Below are positions 1 to 10,294 of a stretch of DNA of 64,000 nt, piece by piece; the stretch's first letter is position 1; each line of letters opens with the position of its first letter. This DNA is from Ectopseudomonas composti (GTDB lineage Bacteria; Pseudomonadota; Gammaproteobacteria; Pseudomonadales; Pseudomonadaceae): assembly GCF_900115475.1 (NCBI RefSeq), contig NZ_FOWP01000005.1, forward strand, positions 62,001 to 126,000, given 5' to 3'. Position numbers and translations under genes: made by a program. Under the pieces are notes generated by a model. It saw only the letters and a program-made list of their open reading frames with translations, was not told the origin of the DNA and searched no databases.

Positions 1-847
1 CCGGGTGGTCGCGCTCGCCCTTGCGGTAGGCGAGGAAGACGCCGCGTTGGATATCGGGCGCCAGCGGCACGGCTGTAACACCAGGCAGTGGGCGCACCAG
101 GCGCAGGCCGGAGACGATGGAGATGGAGTTGCCCGAGGCGACCATGGCCGCGACCATCTCGAAGCCGGCGCAGTGGGCGTTGATGCGCGGCGCATAGCCC
201 GAGCGGCGGCACAGGTTGGTGATGAATTCGCCGAAGGAGCTGCCAGTGGAGTCCAGCGCCCAGGCTTCGTCGCGCAGCTCGGCGATGGTCAGGCTGTCGC
301 GCCGGGCCAAGGCATGGTCGATGGGTAGCAGCACGTGCAGCTGGTCCTGGGTCAGGGGAATCAGCGCGTAGTTCTCGCGGTTCTCGTCGGGCTGCACGGC
401 CAGATCATCGATCACCGCCACGTCGATCTGCCAGGCGCCAAGAGCGCTGAGGCTTTCCTGTGGTTCCAGCTCCAGCACCACCACGTTCAGCCGCGGGTAA
501 GCGCTGCGCAGCGCACGCACGGTTTCCGCGATCACTGCCACGGCGATCGAGGGGAAGGCGGCCACGCGCAGTTCGCCGGCGATCTCGCCGCGCAGCAACG
601 CCAGCTCCGAGCGCGCTTCGTCGAGGACCATGAGGATGCGTTCGGCATGCGCCACCAGGCGCTCGCCGGCCGGGGTCAGCACCACGCCGCGTCCGCGTCG
701 TTCGATCAGCGCCATGTCCGCTTCGCGTTCGAGCTGAGACACCTGCTGTGAAACGGCCGAGGGCGTCAGGTGCAGCGACTCGGCAGCGGCGGCCATGGTG
801 CGGCAGCGGGCCAGTTCACGCAGGGTGCGCAGGCGGGTGATGTCCAT
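1..847 (-). CDS. LysR-family transcriptional regulator (C-terminus beyond the window)
   Basis: The reading frame starts at the ATG at 847 (MDITRLRTLRELARC) and is still open at the left edge, so about 282 residues are visible and the C-terminus is missing. Residues 1-60 form the winged helix-turn-helix of LysR regulators, including an AAESLHLTPSAVSQQVSQLE stretch. The rest matches the periplasmic-binding-fold effector domain. It is divergent from the L-serine dehydratase gene at 1031, with a 183-bp AT-rich gap between the two starts. LysR regulators often control the divergent neighbour, so a role in serine catabolism is plausible but is inference. The effector is unknown. Confidence 0.9.
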   Translation of the reverse strand, partial: MDITRLRTLRELARCRTMAAAAESLHLTPSAVSQQVSQLEREADMALIERRGRGVVLTPAGERLVAHAERILMVLDEARSELALLRGEIAGELRVAAFPSIAVAVIAETVRALRSAYPRLNVVVLELEPQESLSALGAWQIDVAVIDDLAVQPDENRENYALIPLTQDQLHVLLPIDHALARRDSLTIAELRDEAWALDSTGSSFGEFITNLCRRSGYAPRINAHCAGFEMVAAMVASGNSISIVSGLRLVRPLPGVTAVPLAPDIQRGVFLAYRKGERDHP

Positions 848-1030
848 GGCGCGATCTCAATAGTTAAGGGTCGCTAACGAATAGGTTAAAAATAAATCAG
901 TATACATAATGATATGGCCGGCCTTAGATAGAGATATCCACACGCGCTGAACCGGGCGCGTGGTTCACCCACATAAAGGCATCGCTGAAAACCCGGTTTT
1001 CAGCCGTGCCCACAGAAGAAGAATCTCGCC

Positions 1031-2419
1031 ATGGCTATCAGCGTTTTCGACCTGTTCAAAGTCGGTATCGGCCCCTCCAGCTCCCACACCGTCGGCCCGA
1101 TGCGCGCGGCCGCGCTGTTCACCCACGCGCTGGAGAACCACGGCCACATGCCGCAGGTGACCCGTGTCGCCGCCGAGCTGTATGGCTCGCTGGGCGCCAC
1201 CGGCAAGGGCCACGGCAGTGACAAAGCGGTGCTGCTCGGCCTCAGCGGTTACGAGCCGGACACCGTCGACGTCGATCAGGTACCCGGCTACATCGAGGCG
1301 ATCCGTCGCGACAAGCGCATCGTCCTGGCCGGCAAGCACTCTGTCGCCTTCGACGAGAAGGCCGACCTGAAGATGTTCCGCAAGGCGCTGCCGCTGCATG
1401 CCAATGGCCTGCGCTTCGCCGCCTTCGATGCCGCTGGCATTCAGGTGCACGAGGCCACCTATTACTCGGTGGGCGGCGGCTTCGTGGTCAGCGAGGCGAT
1501 CCTCGCCGACGGCTCCAAGCACAAGGTCATCGCCCCGGATGCCACCAGCCTGCCGCTGCCGTTCAGCAGTGGCACCGACCTGCTGCGCCTGGCGCGCGAG
1601 AACGGCATCGGCATTGCCGAGGTGATGCGCCGCAACGAACGCCACTGGCGCAGTGACGAAGAGACCGATGCCGGCTTGCTGGAAATCTGGAAGGTGATGC
1701 AGGCCTGCGTCGACCGTGGCTGCCGCACCGAGGGCATCCTGCCGGGCGGCTTCAAGGTACGCCGCCGCGCCGCGATCCTGGCACGCAAGCTGGGCGGCTT
1801 CCAGCGCAGCTACCTGGAAGACCCACTGCGCATGCTCGACTGGGTCAACCTCTGGGCCCTGGCGGTGAACGAGGAAAACGCCGCCGGTGGCCGCGTGGTC
1901 ACTGCACCAACCAACGGCGCCGCCGGCATTATCCCGGCCGTGCTGCACTACTACGCCAACGCCATTTCCGGCGCCAGCGAGCGCGGCATCATCGACTTTC
2001 TGCTGACCGCCGGCGCCATCGGCATCCTCTACAAGGAAAACGCCTCGATCAGTGGCGCCGAAGTCGGCTGCCAGGGTGAAGTCGGCGTGGCATGTTCGAT
2101 GGCGGCCGGCGCGCTGTGCGCGGTGCTTGGCGGCACCCCGGAGCAAGTCGAGAACGCTGCCGAGATCGGCATGGAGCACCACCTGGGCCTGACCTGCGAC
2201 CCGGTCGGCGGCCTGGTGCAGATCCCCTGCATCGAGCGCAACGCCATCGCCTCGGTGAAGGCCATCAACGCCGCGCGCATGGCGCTGTACGGCGACGGCT
2301 CGCACTACGTGAGCCTGGACAAGGTGATCAAGACCATGCGCGAGACCGGCGCGGACATGCTGACCAAGTACAAGGAAACCGCGCGTGGCGGCCTGGCGGT
2401 GAACATCATCGAGTGCTGA
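1031..2419 (+). CDS. sdaA: L-serine ammonia-lyase (iron-sulfur L-serine dehydratase)
   Basis: The 462-residue protein converts L-serine to pyruvate and ammonia in the cytoplasm using a [4Fe-4S] cluster. It is the single-chain form with an N-terminal beta domain and a C-terminal alpha domain. The N-terminus carries the family motif [13 protein letters not shown] (residues 12-24). Cys347, Cys389 and Cys400 sit in the CQGEVG, CDPVGG and QIPCIERN contexts expected for the three cluster ligands. The ATG start at 1031 gives the usual [15 protein letters not shown]-terminus. Length matches sdaA/sdaB proteins of Pseudomonas. A strong terminator follows directly, so it is probably transcribed alone, possibly under the divergent LysR regulator. 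Whether it is orthologous to sdaA or sdaB cannot be settled here. Confidence 0.95.
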   Translation: MAISVFDLFKVGIGPSSSHTVGPMRAAALFTHALENHGHMPQVTRVAAELYGSLGATGKGHGSDKAVLLGLSGYEPDTVDVDQVPGYIEAIRRDKRIVLAGKHSVAFDEKADLKMFRKALPLHANGLRFAAFDAAGIQVHEATYYSVGGGFVVSEAILADGSKHKVIAPDATSLPLPFSSGTDLLRLARENGIGIAEVMRRNERHWRSDEETDAGLLEIWKVMQACVDRGCRTEGILPGGFKVRRRAAILARKLGGFQRSYLEDPLRMLDWVNLWALAVNEENAAGGRVVTAPTNGAAGIIPAVLHYYANAISGASERGIIDFLLTAGAIGILYKENASISGAEVGCQGEVGVACSMAAGALCAVLGGTPEQVENAAEIGMEHHLGLTCDPVGGLVQIPCIERNAIASVKAINAARMALYGDGSHYVSLDKVIKTMRETGADMLTKYKETARGGLAVNIIEC

Positions 2420-2438
2420 TACACCCTCGCCAGATGCG

Positions 2439-2477
2439 AAAACGCCGCGGACCCTGACAGGTTCGCGGCGTTTTTGT
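2439..2477 (+). terminator. Rho-independent terminator after sdaA
   Basis: An AACGCCGCGGA / TTCGCGGCGTT inverted repeat with a short loop is followed by a T-run (TTTTTGTTTG). It lies 20 bases past the sdaA stop codon. Confidence 0.85.
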
Positions 2478-2510
2478 TTGTGGCCGTGGGCGATGATGCG
2501 GCGTTGAAAG

Positions 2511-2551
2511 CGCCCTCTCCCCCAGCCCCTCTTCCATAAATGGGAGAGGGG
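2511..2551. repeat. Palindromic intergenic repeat, family 1 (CCCTCTCCC...GGGAGAGGG)
   Basis: An imperfect inverted repeat centred on CCATAAATGGGAGAGG, between the sdaA terminator and the stop of the BCCT gene. Near-identical copies occur at 23791-23830 and 56978-57018, with a related arm at 23738-23779. It is a REP-like element of the host chromosome and may also stop transcripts coming from the BCCT gene. Confidence 0.75.
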
Positions 2552-2566
2552 GGCAGACCGCGTCGC

Positions 2567-4234
2567 TTAACGCGGCTCGCTCATCAGACCTTTGACGATG
2601 GAAATACAGCCCACCAGCAGCACGATGGTGAACGGCAGGCCCGTCGATACGGCCATCGCCTGCAGCGCCACCAGACCGCCGCCGAGCAGCAGGGCGATGG
2701 CGATCACGCCTTCGATGCTGGCCCAGAACACGCGCTGCGGTACCGGTGCATTGACCTTGCCGCCCGCAGTGATGGTGTCGATCACCAGCGAGCCGGAGTC
2801 CGACGAGGTGATGAAGAACACCACCACCAACACGATGCCGATGAACGAGGTGATGCCGGTCAGCGGCATTTCGCCGAGCATGCTGAACAGTTTCAGCTCC
2901 AGGCCAGCGTCCTGTGCACCGGTGAAACCATCGACCAGCAACTGGTTGATGGCGGTGCCACCGAAGGCGGTCATCCACAGCACCGACACCAGCGACGGCA
3001 CCAGCAGCACGGCCACGAGGAACTCGCGCACGCTACGGCCACGGCTGACGCGGGCGATGAACATGCCCACGAACGGCGACCAGCTGATCCACCAAGCCCA
3101 GTAGAAGGCGGTCCAGCCCTGGCTGAAGTTGGCGTCTTCACGACCAATCGGGTTGGCCAGCGCCGGCAGATACTGCAGGTAGGCCCCGAGGTTCTTGAAG
3201 AAGTCGGTGAAGATCACCACGGTCGGCCCGGCGATGATGATGAACAGCAACAGGGCCATGGCCAGGCCCATGTTGATCTCCGACAGGCGCTTGACCCCCT
3301 TGTCGAGGCCAGCGACCACCGAGGCCAGGGCGATAAGGGTAATGGCGACGATCAGCAGCACCTTGGTGGTGTCCGTAGCCGGGATGCCGAACAGGTACTC
3401 CACCCCGGCAGCCGCCTGCTCCGCGCCCAGGCCCAGCGAAGTGACCAGACCGAACAGGGTAGCGAACACCGCGAGGATGTCGACGATATGCCCAGGCCAG
3501 CCCCACACGCGCTCACCGAGGATCGGGTAGAAGATCGAACGGATCGACAGCGGCAGGCCCTTGTTGAACGAGAACAGCGCCAGTGCCAACGCGACGATGG
3601 CGTAGATCGCCCAGGGGTGCAGGCCCCAGTGGAAGATGGTCGCGGCCATGCCCAGGCGTACGGCTTCCTCGGCGTTACCGGCAGCGCCGCCCAGCGGTGC
3701 CCAGTCGGTGCGCACGCCATCCTCACCGACGGTGATGCCGCCCATCGCCGCGCTGTAGTGCGACATCGGTTCGGACACGCCGTAGAACATCAGGCCGATA
3801 CCCATACCGGCGGCGAACAGCATGGAGAACCAGCCCATGTAGGTGTAGTCGGGCGTCGCGTCCTTGCCGCCGAGGCGTACTTTGCCCAGTGGCGACAGGA
3901 TCAGCCCGATACAGAGGACGACGAAGATGTTAGCGGCGCCGATGAAGAACCAGGCCATGTGATGAGTGAGCCAGTCGCGCACACCGCTGAACAGCGGTTC
4001 GATCTGGTTCTGCAGGGCCAGGGCGAGGATCACGAAGATCACCGCGACCAGCGCGGAGATGGTGAAGACCTTGCCGTGAATGTCGAGGGCGAAGACGAAC
4101 TGCCCTTTGATGTTGTCCTGACCGATGACGTAATCGGTGTCGATCAGGTTGGCCTCACCGGACGGTGCCGGGATGCCCTCGTGGGTTTCCGCTGCGGATG
4201 GCGGGGTCGTGTCATGCGAAGGGACGTTTCCCAT
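2567..4234 (-). CDS. BCCT-family betaine/choline/carnitine transporter
   Basis: A 555-residue inner-membrane carrier of the betaine-choline-carnitine transporter family. About twelve hydrophobic segments are visible. The family signatures are clear: GMGIGLMFYGVSEPM in the third membrane segment, and WAWWISWSPFVGMFIARVSRGR, which contains the Trp-rich substrate pocket and the BCCT signature. The N-terminal 45 residues are hydrophilic and cytoplasmic, and the C-terminal tail is short, unlike the long sensory tails of BetT/BetP. Such proteins import quaternary ammonium compounds for osmoprotection or catabolism. The exact substrate cannot be read from sequence. The start is the ATG at 4234, preceded by AAGGAG. 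The gene stands alone between the sdaA terminator and the divergent cardiolipin synthase gene. Confidence 0.93.
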   Translation of the reverse strand: MGNVPSHDTTPPSAAETHEGIPAPSGEANLIDTDYVIGQDNIKGQFVFALDIHGKVFTISALVAVIFVILALALQNQIEPLFSGVRDWLTHHMAWFFIGAANIFVVLCIGLILSPLGKVRLGGKDATPDYTYMGWFSMLFAAGMGIGLMFYGVSEPMSHYSAAMGGITVGEDGVRTDWAPLGGAAGNAEEAVRLGMAATIFHWGLHPWAIYAIVALALALFSFNKGLPLSIRSIFYPILGERVWGWPGHIVDILAVFATLFGLVTSLGLGAEQAAAGVEYLFGIPATDTTKVLLIVAITLIALASVVAGLDKGVKRLSEINMGLAMALLLFIIIAGPTVVIFTDFFKNLGAYLQYLPALANPIGREDANFSQGWTAFYWAWWISWSPFVGMFIARVSRGRSVREFLVAVLLVPSLVSVLWMTAFGGTAINQLLVDGFTGAQDAGLELKLFSMLGEMPLTGITSFIGIVLVVVFFITSSDSGSLVIDTITAGGKVNAPVPQRVFWASIEGVIAIALLLGGGLVALQAMAVSTGLPFTIVLLVGCISIVKGLMSEPR

Positions 4235-4519
4235 ACGTGGCGTACTCCTTGATGTGTTTTGGGCTCGCTAAGCCGAACGTGAACAGGACGGATGCCCTCC
4301 TCCAATTAAAGACGACCTGCAAACGGGTCGAACCGAAAAGGGTAACACATGAATTCTGCTCACTCAGGCTCACAGACACATGAAAGTCCCGAATAATTCC
4401 CTGAAAGGTGGCAATTTGCCCGCCACTGCCATTCGCCAGGTAGCCGTGGCAGGATACTCGCGAACGCTGCGCAACCCCCGTGGTCAGCTGCACACAGCCT
4501 GTGCAAAGGAAGACCCTGC

Positions 4520-5965
4520 ATGCCTGCGGATTTCGGCATTCCTCATCTGTTCGCCTACCTGATCGCCACCATTCACGCCCTCGGCGTGCTGGCTGCGATC
4601 CACGCCGTGCTGACCGTGCGCACCGCCCAGGGCGCGCTGGCCTGGGGCTTGTCGCTGTTCTTCATGCCCTACCTGACGCTGCTGCCGTACCTGGTGTTCG
4701 GGCGCAGCCGCTTCGATGCCTACGTCAAGGCGCGGCGCCAGGCCGACAAGGAAATGCACCACGCGATGGCCGAGCAGGACTGGCGCCCCTGGGTCGAGGA
4801 AGCCAAGGCCGCGCACCTATCGCCCGCCTACGATCGCCTGCGTGCCCTGCCCCGCCTGTCACATCTGCCTGGCCTGACCGGCAACCGCGTCGAGTTGCTG
4901 ATCGACGGCGAGGCCACCTTCGCGGCTCTTTTCAGGGCGCTGGCCAACGCCCAGCAGGTGATCCTGCTGCAGTTCTTCATCATCCGTGACGACAGCCTCG
5001 GTCGGCGCCTGCACGACGTATTGCTGGAGCGCGCCGCTGCTGGCGTGCAGGTGCACGTGCTGTACGACGGTGTCGGCAGCCATTCGTTGTCCACTGCCTT
5101 CATCGACCGTCTGCGCCGCGGCGGCGTGCAGATACACGCCTTCCCCACGCGCTCCGGGCTGTTCAATCGCTTCCAGCTGAATTTTCGCAACCACCGCAAG
5201 ATCGTCGTGGTCGACGGCGAGATCGGCTTTCTCGGTGGGCTCAACGTCGGCATCGAGTACCTCGGTCAGAAACCACCGCTGGCGCCCTGGCGCGACACCC
5301 ACGTCGAAGTGCGCGGCCCGGTGGTGGCCAGCCTGCAGGAAGCCTTCGCCGAAGACTGGTACTGGGCCTGCAAGCGCCTGCCACCGCTGCTGATGCCGAG
5401 CAAGCAGGATGAACCCGGCCTGCTCTGTCAGGTGGTCGCCAGCGGCCCGGCCGACCCGCAGGAAACCTGCTCACTGCTGTTCGTCGAGGCGATTCACGCC
5501 GCGCGTGAGCGGGTCTGGCTGAGCAGCCCGTATTTCGTCCCCGACGAGGCACTGTTCGCCGCACTGCGCCTGGCGGTGATGCGCGGCGTCGATGTGCGCC
5601 TGCTACTGCCGGCACGCCCGGACCATCGCATCGTCTACGCCGCCTCCAGCCTGTATGCCTTCGAAGCCCTGCGCGCTGGCGTGCGTATCTTTCGCTACCA
5701 GCCCGGTTTTCTGCACCAGAAAGCCCTGCTGATCGACCATGAAGCCAGCATGCTGGGCAGCGCCAATTTGGATAACCGCTCCTTCCGCCTGAATTTCGAG
5801 GTCAGCCTGCTGACCTTCGACGAAGGTTTCAATGCTCAGGTGGCGGCCATGCTGGAAGACGATTTCAGCCGCTCGCGCGAGCTGGTCAACGCCGACCGGC
5901 GCAACCTGCACCGCCTGCAGCAGCTGGGCATGCGCGTGGCGCGGTTGATCTCGCCGATTCTCTGA
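4520..5965 (+). CDS. cls: Cardiolipin synthase (phospholipase D superfamily)
   Basis: A 481-residue membrane enzyme that condenses phosphatidylglycerol into cardiolipin. Two N-terminal transmembrane helices (about residues 5-30 and 37-60) are followed by two phospholipase D domains. The two HKD motifs are intact: NHRKIVVVD with His225, followed by GFLGGLNVG, and HQKALLID with His399, followed by [10 protein letters not shown]. Length and architecture match bacterial ClsA-type synthases (about 480 residues). The ATG at 4520 is preceded by AAGGAAG at good spacing. The 285-bp gap to the divergent BCCT gene must hold both promoters, but no clear box was identified. ClsA versus ClsB assignment rests on the two N-terminal helices. 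Confidence 0.93.
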   Translation: MPADFGIPHLFAYLIATIHALGVLAAIHAVLTVRTAQGALAWGLSLFFMPYLTLLPYLVFGRSRFDAYVKARRQADKEMHHAMAEQDWRPWVEEAKAAHLSPAYDRLRALPRLSHLPGLTGNRVELLIDGEATFAALFRALANAQQVILLQFFIIRDDSLGRRLHDVLLERAAAGVQVHVLYDGVGSHSLSTAFIDRLRRGGVQIHAFPTRSGLFNRFQLNFRNHRKIVVVDGEIGFLGGLNVGIEYLGQKPPLAPWRDTHVEVRGPVVASLQEAFAEDWYWACKRLPPLLMPSKQDEPGLLCQVVASGPADPQETCSLLFVEAIHAARERVWLSSPYFVPDEALFAALRLAVMRGVDVRLLLPARPDHRIVYAASSLYAFEALRAGVRIFRYQPGFLHQKALLIDHEASMLGSANLDNRSFRLNFEVSLLTFDEGFNAQVAAMLEDDFSRSRELVNADRRNLHRLQQLGMRVARLISPIL

Positions 5966-6023
5966 GGCGCGGCTATGGTTAGGGTGCCAGCCGCTGTTAG
6001 CTGTCAGCGAGACCCTGCCCACC

Positions 6024-6749
6024 ATGACCAAGTGTTTTGCCCTGCTGCTCTGCCTGTTCGTCCTGCCCGCTGCGGCGCAGGAGGAAATTCGCGTCGGCGT
6101 CGAACTGCAGCCCTACCAGCCTTACTCCGACGTGGAGAACGGCGAGTACCGCGGCTACGCGCGCGACCTGCTGGACGCCTTCGCTGCCGAGTACGGTTAC
6201 CGATTCGTTTACACGCCGCTGCCGGTCAGGCGCCTGCTTGGCGATTTCCTGTCCGGTCGGGTCGATCTCAAGTTCCCCGATCACCCGCAATGGAACGCCG
6301 ACCAGAAGGCCGGCCATGACATCCACTACAGCCATCCAGCCGCGCCTTATGTCGACGGCATTCTGGTCAAACCGCAGCACCTGGGTCAGGGCCAGCAGCG
6401 CATCGAACTGCTCGGCACGCAGAATGGCTTCACCCCATGGCCCTACCTGCCGGAGATTCGCGCCGGGGAAATCCGCCTGATCCAGGCCAACCAGATCGAC
6501 TCGTTGCTGCGCATGGCAAGCAGCGATCGCGTCGACGCGGTCTACCTCAACCCCAAGGTAGTCGCTTACCAGTTGCGGCAGATGCGCATGGCGCCCGACA
6601 GCCTGATGTTCGACCCCGAGCTGCCACACGTGGAAGATCACTACTACCTGTCGAGCATCCACCATCCCGAGTTGATCGAGGCGTTCAACCGTTTCCTCGA
6701 GGAACGCGCCGAACAAGTCGCGGCGATACGTTTACGCCACGGCCTGTGA
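6024..6749 (+). CDS. Periplasmic solute-binding protein, family 3-like
   Basis: A 241-residue protein with an N-terminal signal peptide (about residues 1-18, ending in LPAAAQ). It resembles the extracellular solute-binding protein family 3 found in polar amino acid ABC systems and in free-standing sensors. The region RVGVELQPYQPYSDVENGEYRGYARDLLDAF matches the start of lobe 1. No permease or ATPase gene is nearby, so it may be an orphan binding protein or act with a distant transporter. Many Pseudomonas paralogs of this size are orphan proteins of unknown ligand. Its last 18 bases overlap tail-to-tail with the PepSY gene on the other strand. The ATG at 6024 has only a weak ribosome-binding site. 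Confidence 0.75.
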   Translation: MTKCFALLLCLFVLPAAAQEEIRVGVELQPYQPYSDVENGEYRGYARDLLDAFAAEYGYRFVYTPLPVRRLLGDFLSGRVDLKFPDHPQWNADQKAGHDIHYSHPAAPYVDGILVKPQHLGQGQQRIELLGTQNGFTPWPYLPEIRAGEIRLIQANQIDSLLRMASSDRVDAVYLNPKVVAYQLRQMRMAPDSLMFDPELPHVEDHYYLSSIHHPELIEAFNRFLEERAEQVAAIRLRHGL

Positions 6750-7943
6750 GCCGGCACTCAGGCGTTGTGCAGCAAGCACGCGCGAGCGGCGTTTCCTGGC
6801 CCAGATCACCACGCCGGTGAGCGACAGCGCGGCGACCGCCAGGCCCAGCAACGACACCAGAATCCGCCCCGGCAGACCGATGATGCGCCCGGAATGCAGC
6901 GGGAACTGCGCCTGCAGGAAGATATCGCCAGCGCTGCCGGTGCCCGGCACATGTGCGCCAGCCAGTTCGCCACTGCGGCTGTCGACGTAGATCCAGGGAT
7001 TGCCCAACCCGGCGTCGCCGTGGTCTTCACCCAGCTCATAGAAACCAACGCCGTAGACACCGAATTCGGCCGAGTGGAACAGCGCTGCAGCCGGCGCGTG
7101 CCAGCCCAGTCGACGCGCTTCGGCATCGGCAATGGCGATGGCCTGGCGGCGGTCGATCTGCGGCACGATCTGCTTGTCCAGCGTCACCGGCGTGCGACTG
7201 GCGAAGGGGCTTGGCGTCAGCGGTGAGAACAGTTCGACCAGCGGGCGCACCACCTGGCGTTCGAGGTTCATCGACAGTGAGGTGACAGCGAGGATCAGCA
7301 GCAGCAACCAGATCCATACGCCGCCGGAACGGTGCAGGTCGAAGTTGAGCTTGTAGCCGCCCTGGCGCCAGCGAAAGGCGAACGACTTGCGCCAACTGCG
7401 CAGGTTGGGGAACGACAGCCACAGCGCCACCAAACAGTCCAGGCACCAGACGATGGCGACGATGCCGAAGAACAATATGCCCAGTTCGATGCCGAAGCCG
7501 TCCGGGATATGCAGGCTGTAATGCAGCTTGTAGAGAAACGGCAGCAGGTTCTCCCGACTCAGGGAGATCGCGCCCCATTCACGCTGGCCCTGGATATTGC
7601 CGTTCACCGGATCGACGCCCAGCTGATTGAAGCCCAGCTTGTAGGCCTTACTCGTCGCAGGATCGATACGCGGGTCGACGAAGATGCCCAGGGCATGGCC
7701 CGGCTCCAACGCCAGTGGCATGAAGCTCACCTGCAAGCGCGGATCGCGTGCCTCCAGCGCATCCACCAGTTGCAGCGGGTCCTGCGCCGGCCCTGCGCTT
7801 TGCGCATCGAACAGGTGCGGGTTGAGCCATTCGTCCAGTTCGTGATCCCAGGAAATGACAGCGCCGGTCAAGCCGGCGGTGAACAGGAACAGGGCGATGA
7901 ACAGGCCGCACCAGCGGTGCAGCAGTACCAGAATCGGGCGCAT
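6732..7943 (-). CDS. PepSY-associated transmembrane protein, siderophore-uptake partner
   Basis: A 403-residue inner-membrane protein of the PepSY_TM family. Hydrophobic segments lie near the N-terminus (LHRWCGLFIALFLFTAGLTGAVISW), around residues 145-175, around 195-215, and near the C-terminus (LPGRILVSLLGLAVAALSLTGVVIWARKRR). PepSY-type periplasmic loops lie between them. Proteins of this family sit next to TonB-dependent siderophore receptors and are thought to help reductive iron release in the periplasm. Here it lies 50 bases downstream of the receptor gene on the same strand, so the two are probably one transcript. The ATG start is at 7943. The family role is known only in outline and no substrate is visible. 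Confidence 0.85.
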   Translation of the reverse strand: MRPILVLLHRWCGLFIALFLFTAGLTGAVISWDHELDEWLNPHLFDAQSAGPAQDPLQLVDALEARDPRLQVSFMPLALEPGHALGIFVDPRIDPATSKAYKLGFNQLGVDPVNGNIQGQREWGAISLSRENLLPFLYKLHYSLHIPDGFGIELGILFFGIVAIVWCLDCLVALWLSFPNLRSWRKSFAFRWRQGGYKLNFDLHRSGGVWIWLLLLILAVTSLSMNLERQVVRPLVELFSPLTPSPFASRTPVTLDKQIVPQIDRRQAIAIADAEARRLGWHAPAAALFHSAEFGVYGVGFYELGEDHGDAGLGNPWIYVDSRSGELAGAHVPGTGSAGDIFLQAQFPLHSGRIIGLPGRILVSLLGLAVAALSLTGVVIWARKRRSRVLAAQRLSAGSQAVA

Positions 7944-7993
7944 CGAATTCTCTCGTCGACCAGCAGGGCCGCCCGTTGGGGCGGCCCTGGCCG

Positions 7994-10129
7994 TCAGTAT
8001 TTCCAGGTCAGGGTAGCGCTGACGTTACGTGGGGCACCGTAATAGGCCTGCGTCCAGTACAGGCTGCTCAGGTACTTCTCGTCGGTGAGGTTGTTGAGGT
8101 TGGCCGACACGCTCCAGTTGGGGTCGATGTCGTAGCTGGCCATCAGGTCGACCACGGCGTAGGCCTTTTGCTCGGCATCGGCAGTGCCAATCGAGGTAAA
8201 CCCGTCATCGGCCGTCAGCGACACAGCGGTTTTGATACTGTCCTGCCAACGCACCGCCGCACCCACTTTGAGTTTTTCAAGACCTGGCACACGATAGGTC
8301 GCCGCAGCCTTGACCATGTGCTTCGGCGAGTAGGTCACGGCATGCCCGCCGTCGGCGTCGGTGATGTCGACGAAGGTGTAGCCGGCGCTGAGCTGCAGGC
8401 CATCCAGCGGCTCACCGGAGAACTCCAGCTCGTAACCTTCGCTGGTCAGGCCTTGGATGGCGCGGTAGTAGGCGACACCGCCCCTGACGCCGGCCTGCTC
8501 GGCAAAATTGTCCTGCTCGGTGCGAAATACCGCCAAGGACACATTGACCTTGTCGTCGAACAGCTCGCCCTTGATACCGGCTTCGTAGTTCACGCCCTCC
8601 AGGGGCGCCAGACGCGAGCCACTCACATCGCTTTTGGTCTGCGGCTCGAAGATCTCGGTGTAGCTGGCGTACAGCGAGTACTGCTCGGTGAGGTCATAGA
8701 CCACGCCCGCGTAGGGCACGACCTTGCCGCTGTTCTTCGAGGACTTGGCCAGGCTGTAATTGATGCCGTTGCTCCGCACGTCGATCACGCGGGCGCCGGT
8801 GATCAGGCTCAGGTCGTCGGTCAGGCTCCAGCGAGCCGCACCGTAGGCGCTTTTCATGCGGTCAGTGAAATCACTGCCGGCACTGCCGTTGTCATTGCGC
8901 GGTTTGGCGTAGTCGCCGCTCCAGTCTTCCAGGGGCGGCAGCATGGTGCCGGTGGTCGAGTCATACCAGGAGCGATCTTCCAGCTCGGAGCGTGACCAGC
9001 TGCCACCCAGAGCCGCCTCATGCTGGCGCCCGGCAAAGCTGAACGGGCCGCTGGCCTGCACATCGACGATCAGCTGTTTGTTCTTCTCGTTGTACTCGGA
9101 CGGATAGGAGTAAAGGCCGGCCCCAGTTTCGCGGTTCGGCGTGCCGTAGATGTAGAACATCGAACCGTCGCTCTTCTTCTCCACCCGCGTGAGCACGGTC
9201 TTGGCCTGCCAGCCGTTGTCGAAGGTATGCGCCAGCTCGGCGAAGGTGCGGTTTTCCTGGTTGTCCCAGTAGGCCCAGTCAGTGGCGGTGCTGGTGGAAC
9301 GCGAGTAGTCGGTCTTGCCGCCATCCTGATAAACCAGCGGCAGCGCGCCCCACATCGGCGAGTTGGCGTCGCTGGTCTGCAGGGTGTGGCCAAGGGTGAA
9401 CACGCTGCTGTCGTCCAGATCGAACTCCAACACGCCATGGAACATGTTCTTCTCGCGCGAATAGCGGTCGAGGTAGGAGTTCTTGTTTTCGTTGGCGTAC
9501 ACCACACGCCCGCGCACGCTGCCCGCGTCATTGAGCGCGCCGGATACGTCGGTGTCGATACGGCGTTTGTCCCAGGAGCCGGCCGTCAGGTCGACGCGCG
9601 CCTGCGGTACGGCGGTGGGCCGCTTGCGCACGAAGTTGACGGTCGCCGAGGGATTGCCAGTGCCGGAGATCAGGCCATTGGCACCGCGAACGACTTCCAC
9701 ACGCTCGTACATGGCGGTGTCCAGATCGCCTTCGACGTTGCCGTAGACGAAGGGCACGGAGATGCCGTCGTATTGGAAGTTGGTGATGTCGAAGCCGCGG
9801 GCGGTGTAATAGGTGCGGTCGGTTTCGACTTCCTGCACCTGTACGCCCGGCACGGCCTTGAGCGCATCGTTGACGCTGGTCAGCTTGAAGTCGCGCAGCT
9901 GGGCACCGCTCAGGGTGGAGATCGACTGCGGCGTCTGCCGCGGGGTCAGGTCGAGCTTGGTCGCAGCGCTGCTGGACGTGGCTTTGTAGCTATCGACATC
10001 GGCCGCCGCACTGCTGCCAAGCACGGTCTGGGCATCGAGCTCAAGCTGCTCCTGCTCGCTGGCCACGGCATGATTGAAACTGCAGGCGGCCGCAATCGCC
10101 ACGGCCAGGTGGGTTTTTCTGCTGAACAA
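7994..10129 (-). CDS. TonB-dependent siderophore receptor (FhuE-like)
   Basis: A 711-residue outer-membrane receptor with a signal peptide (about residues 1-23, ending in AVAS). It has a plug domain containing TPQSISTLSGAQLRDF and the YYTARGFDITNFQYDG segment, and a long beta-barrel ending in the aromatic terminus LTWKY. The RGFDITNFQYDGISVPF signature and overall length match the FhuE / ferric coprogen-rhodotorulic acid branch. The mature N-terminus lacks a long signalling extension, so it is probably not coupled to an anti-sigma factor. The substrate is likely a hydroxamate siderophore, which is an inference from family. The downstream PepSY protein gene is probably in the same operon. Weak AT-rich Fur-like sequences lie 85-150 bases upstream. 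Confidence 0.9.
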   Translation of the reverse strand: MFSRKTHLAVAIAAACSFNHAVASEQEQLELDAQTVLGSSAAADVDSYKATSSSAATKLDLTPRQTPQSISTLSGAQLRDFKLTSVNDALKAVPGVQVQEVETDRTYYTARGFDITNFQYDGISVPFVYGNVEGDLDTAMYERVEVVRGANGLISGTGNPSATVNFVRKRPTAVPQARVDLTAGSWDKRRIDTDVSGALNDAGSVRGRVVYANENKNSYLDRYSREKNMFHGVLEFDLDDSSVFTLGHTLQTSDANSPMWGALPLVYQDGGKTDYSRSTSTATDWAYWDNQENRTFAELAHTFDNGWQAKTVLTRVEKKSDGSMFYIYGTPNRETGAGLYSYPSEYNEKNKQLIVDVQASGPFSFAGRQHEAALGGSWSRSELEDRSWYDSTTGTMLPPLEDWSGDYAKPRNDNGSAGSDFTDRMKSAYGAARWSLTDDLSLITGARVIDVRSNGINYSLAKSSKNSGKVVPYAGVVYDLTEQYSLYASYTEIFEPQTKSDVSGSRLAPLEGVNYEAGIKGELFDDKVNVSLAVFRTEQDNFAEQAGVRGGVAYYRAIQGLTSEGYELEFSGEPLDGLQLSAGYTFVDITDADGGHAVTYSPKHMVKAAATYRVPGLEKLKVGAAVRWQDSIKTAVSLTADDGFTSIGTADAEQKAYAVVDLMASYDIDPNWSVSANLNNLTDEKYLSSLYWTQAYYGAPRNVSATLTWKY

Positions 10130-10211
10130 GGGACGATCTCCTGATGCGCTGTCGGTAGCCGCTGACAGTCCCTTCGCAGCCGAATGCCTCCCTGGCAGGC
10201 ATTCGCGAACT

Positions 10212-10281
10212 ACGAATGCAAATAATTAGCGACAAAATTCTCGCAGCAGGAGCACAAGCAGTCAATACGAATAATTTACAT
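10212..10281 (-). promoter_or_regulatory. Possible Fur-controlled promoter region of the FhuE-like receptor
   Basis: Two AT-rich patches (10212-10230 containing ATGCAAATAATTAGC, and 10262-10281 containing ATACGAATAATTTAC) resemble degenerate Fur boxes upstream of the receptor start. The match to the 19-bp consensus is weak, so this rests mostly on the receptor's expected iron control. Confidence 0.3.
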
Positions 10282-10294
10282 CTTCAGCTGCATC

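Noticed and set aside
2540..4252. Long open frame (570 codons) on the plus strand opposite the BCCT gene
   Set aside because: Its translation is His/Asp/Gln/Arg-rich with no recognisable domain, as expected for the complement of a high-GC gene. The BCCT frame has clear membrane and family motifs.
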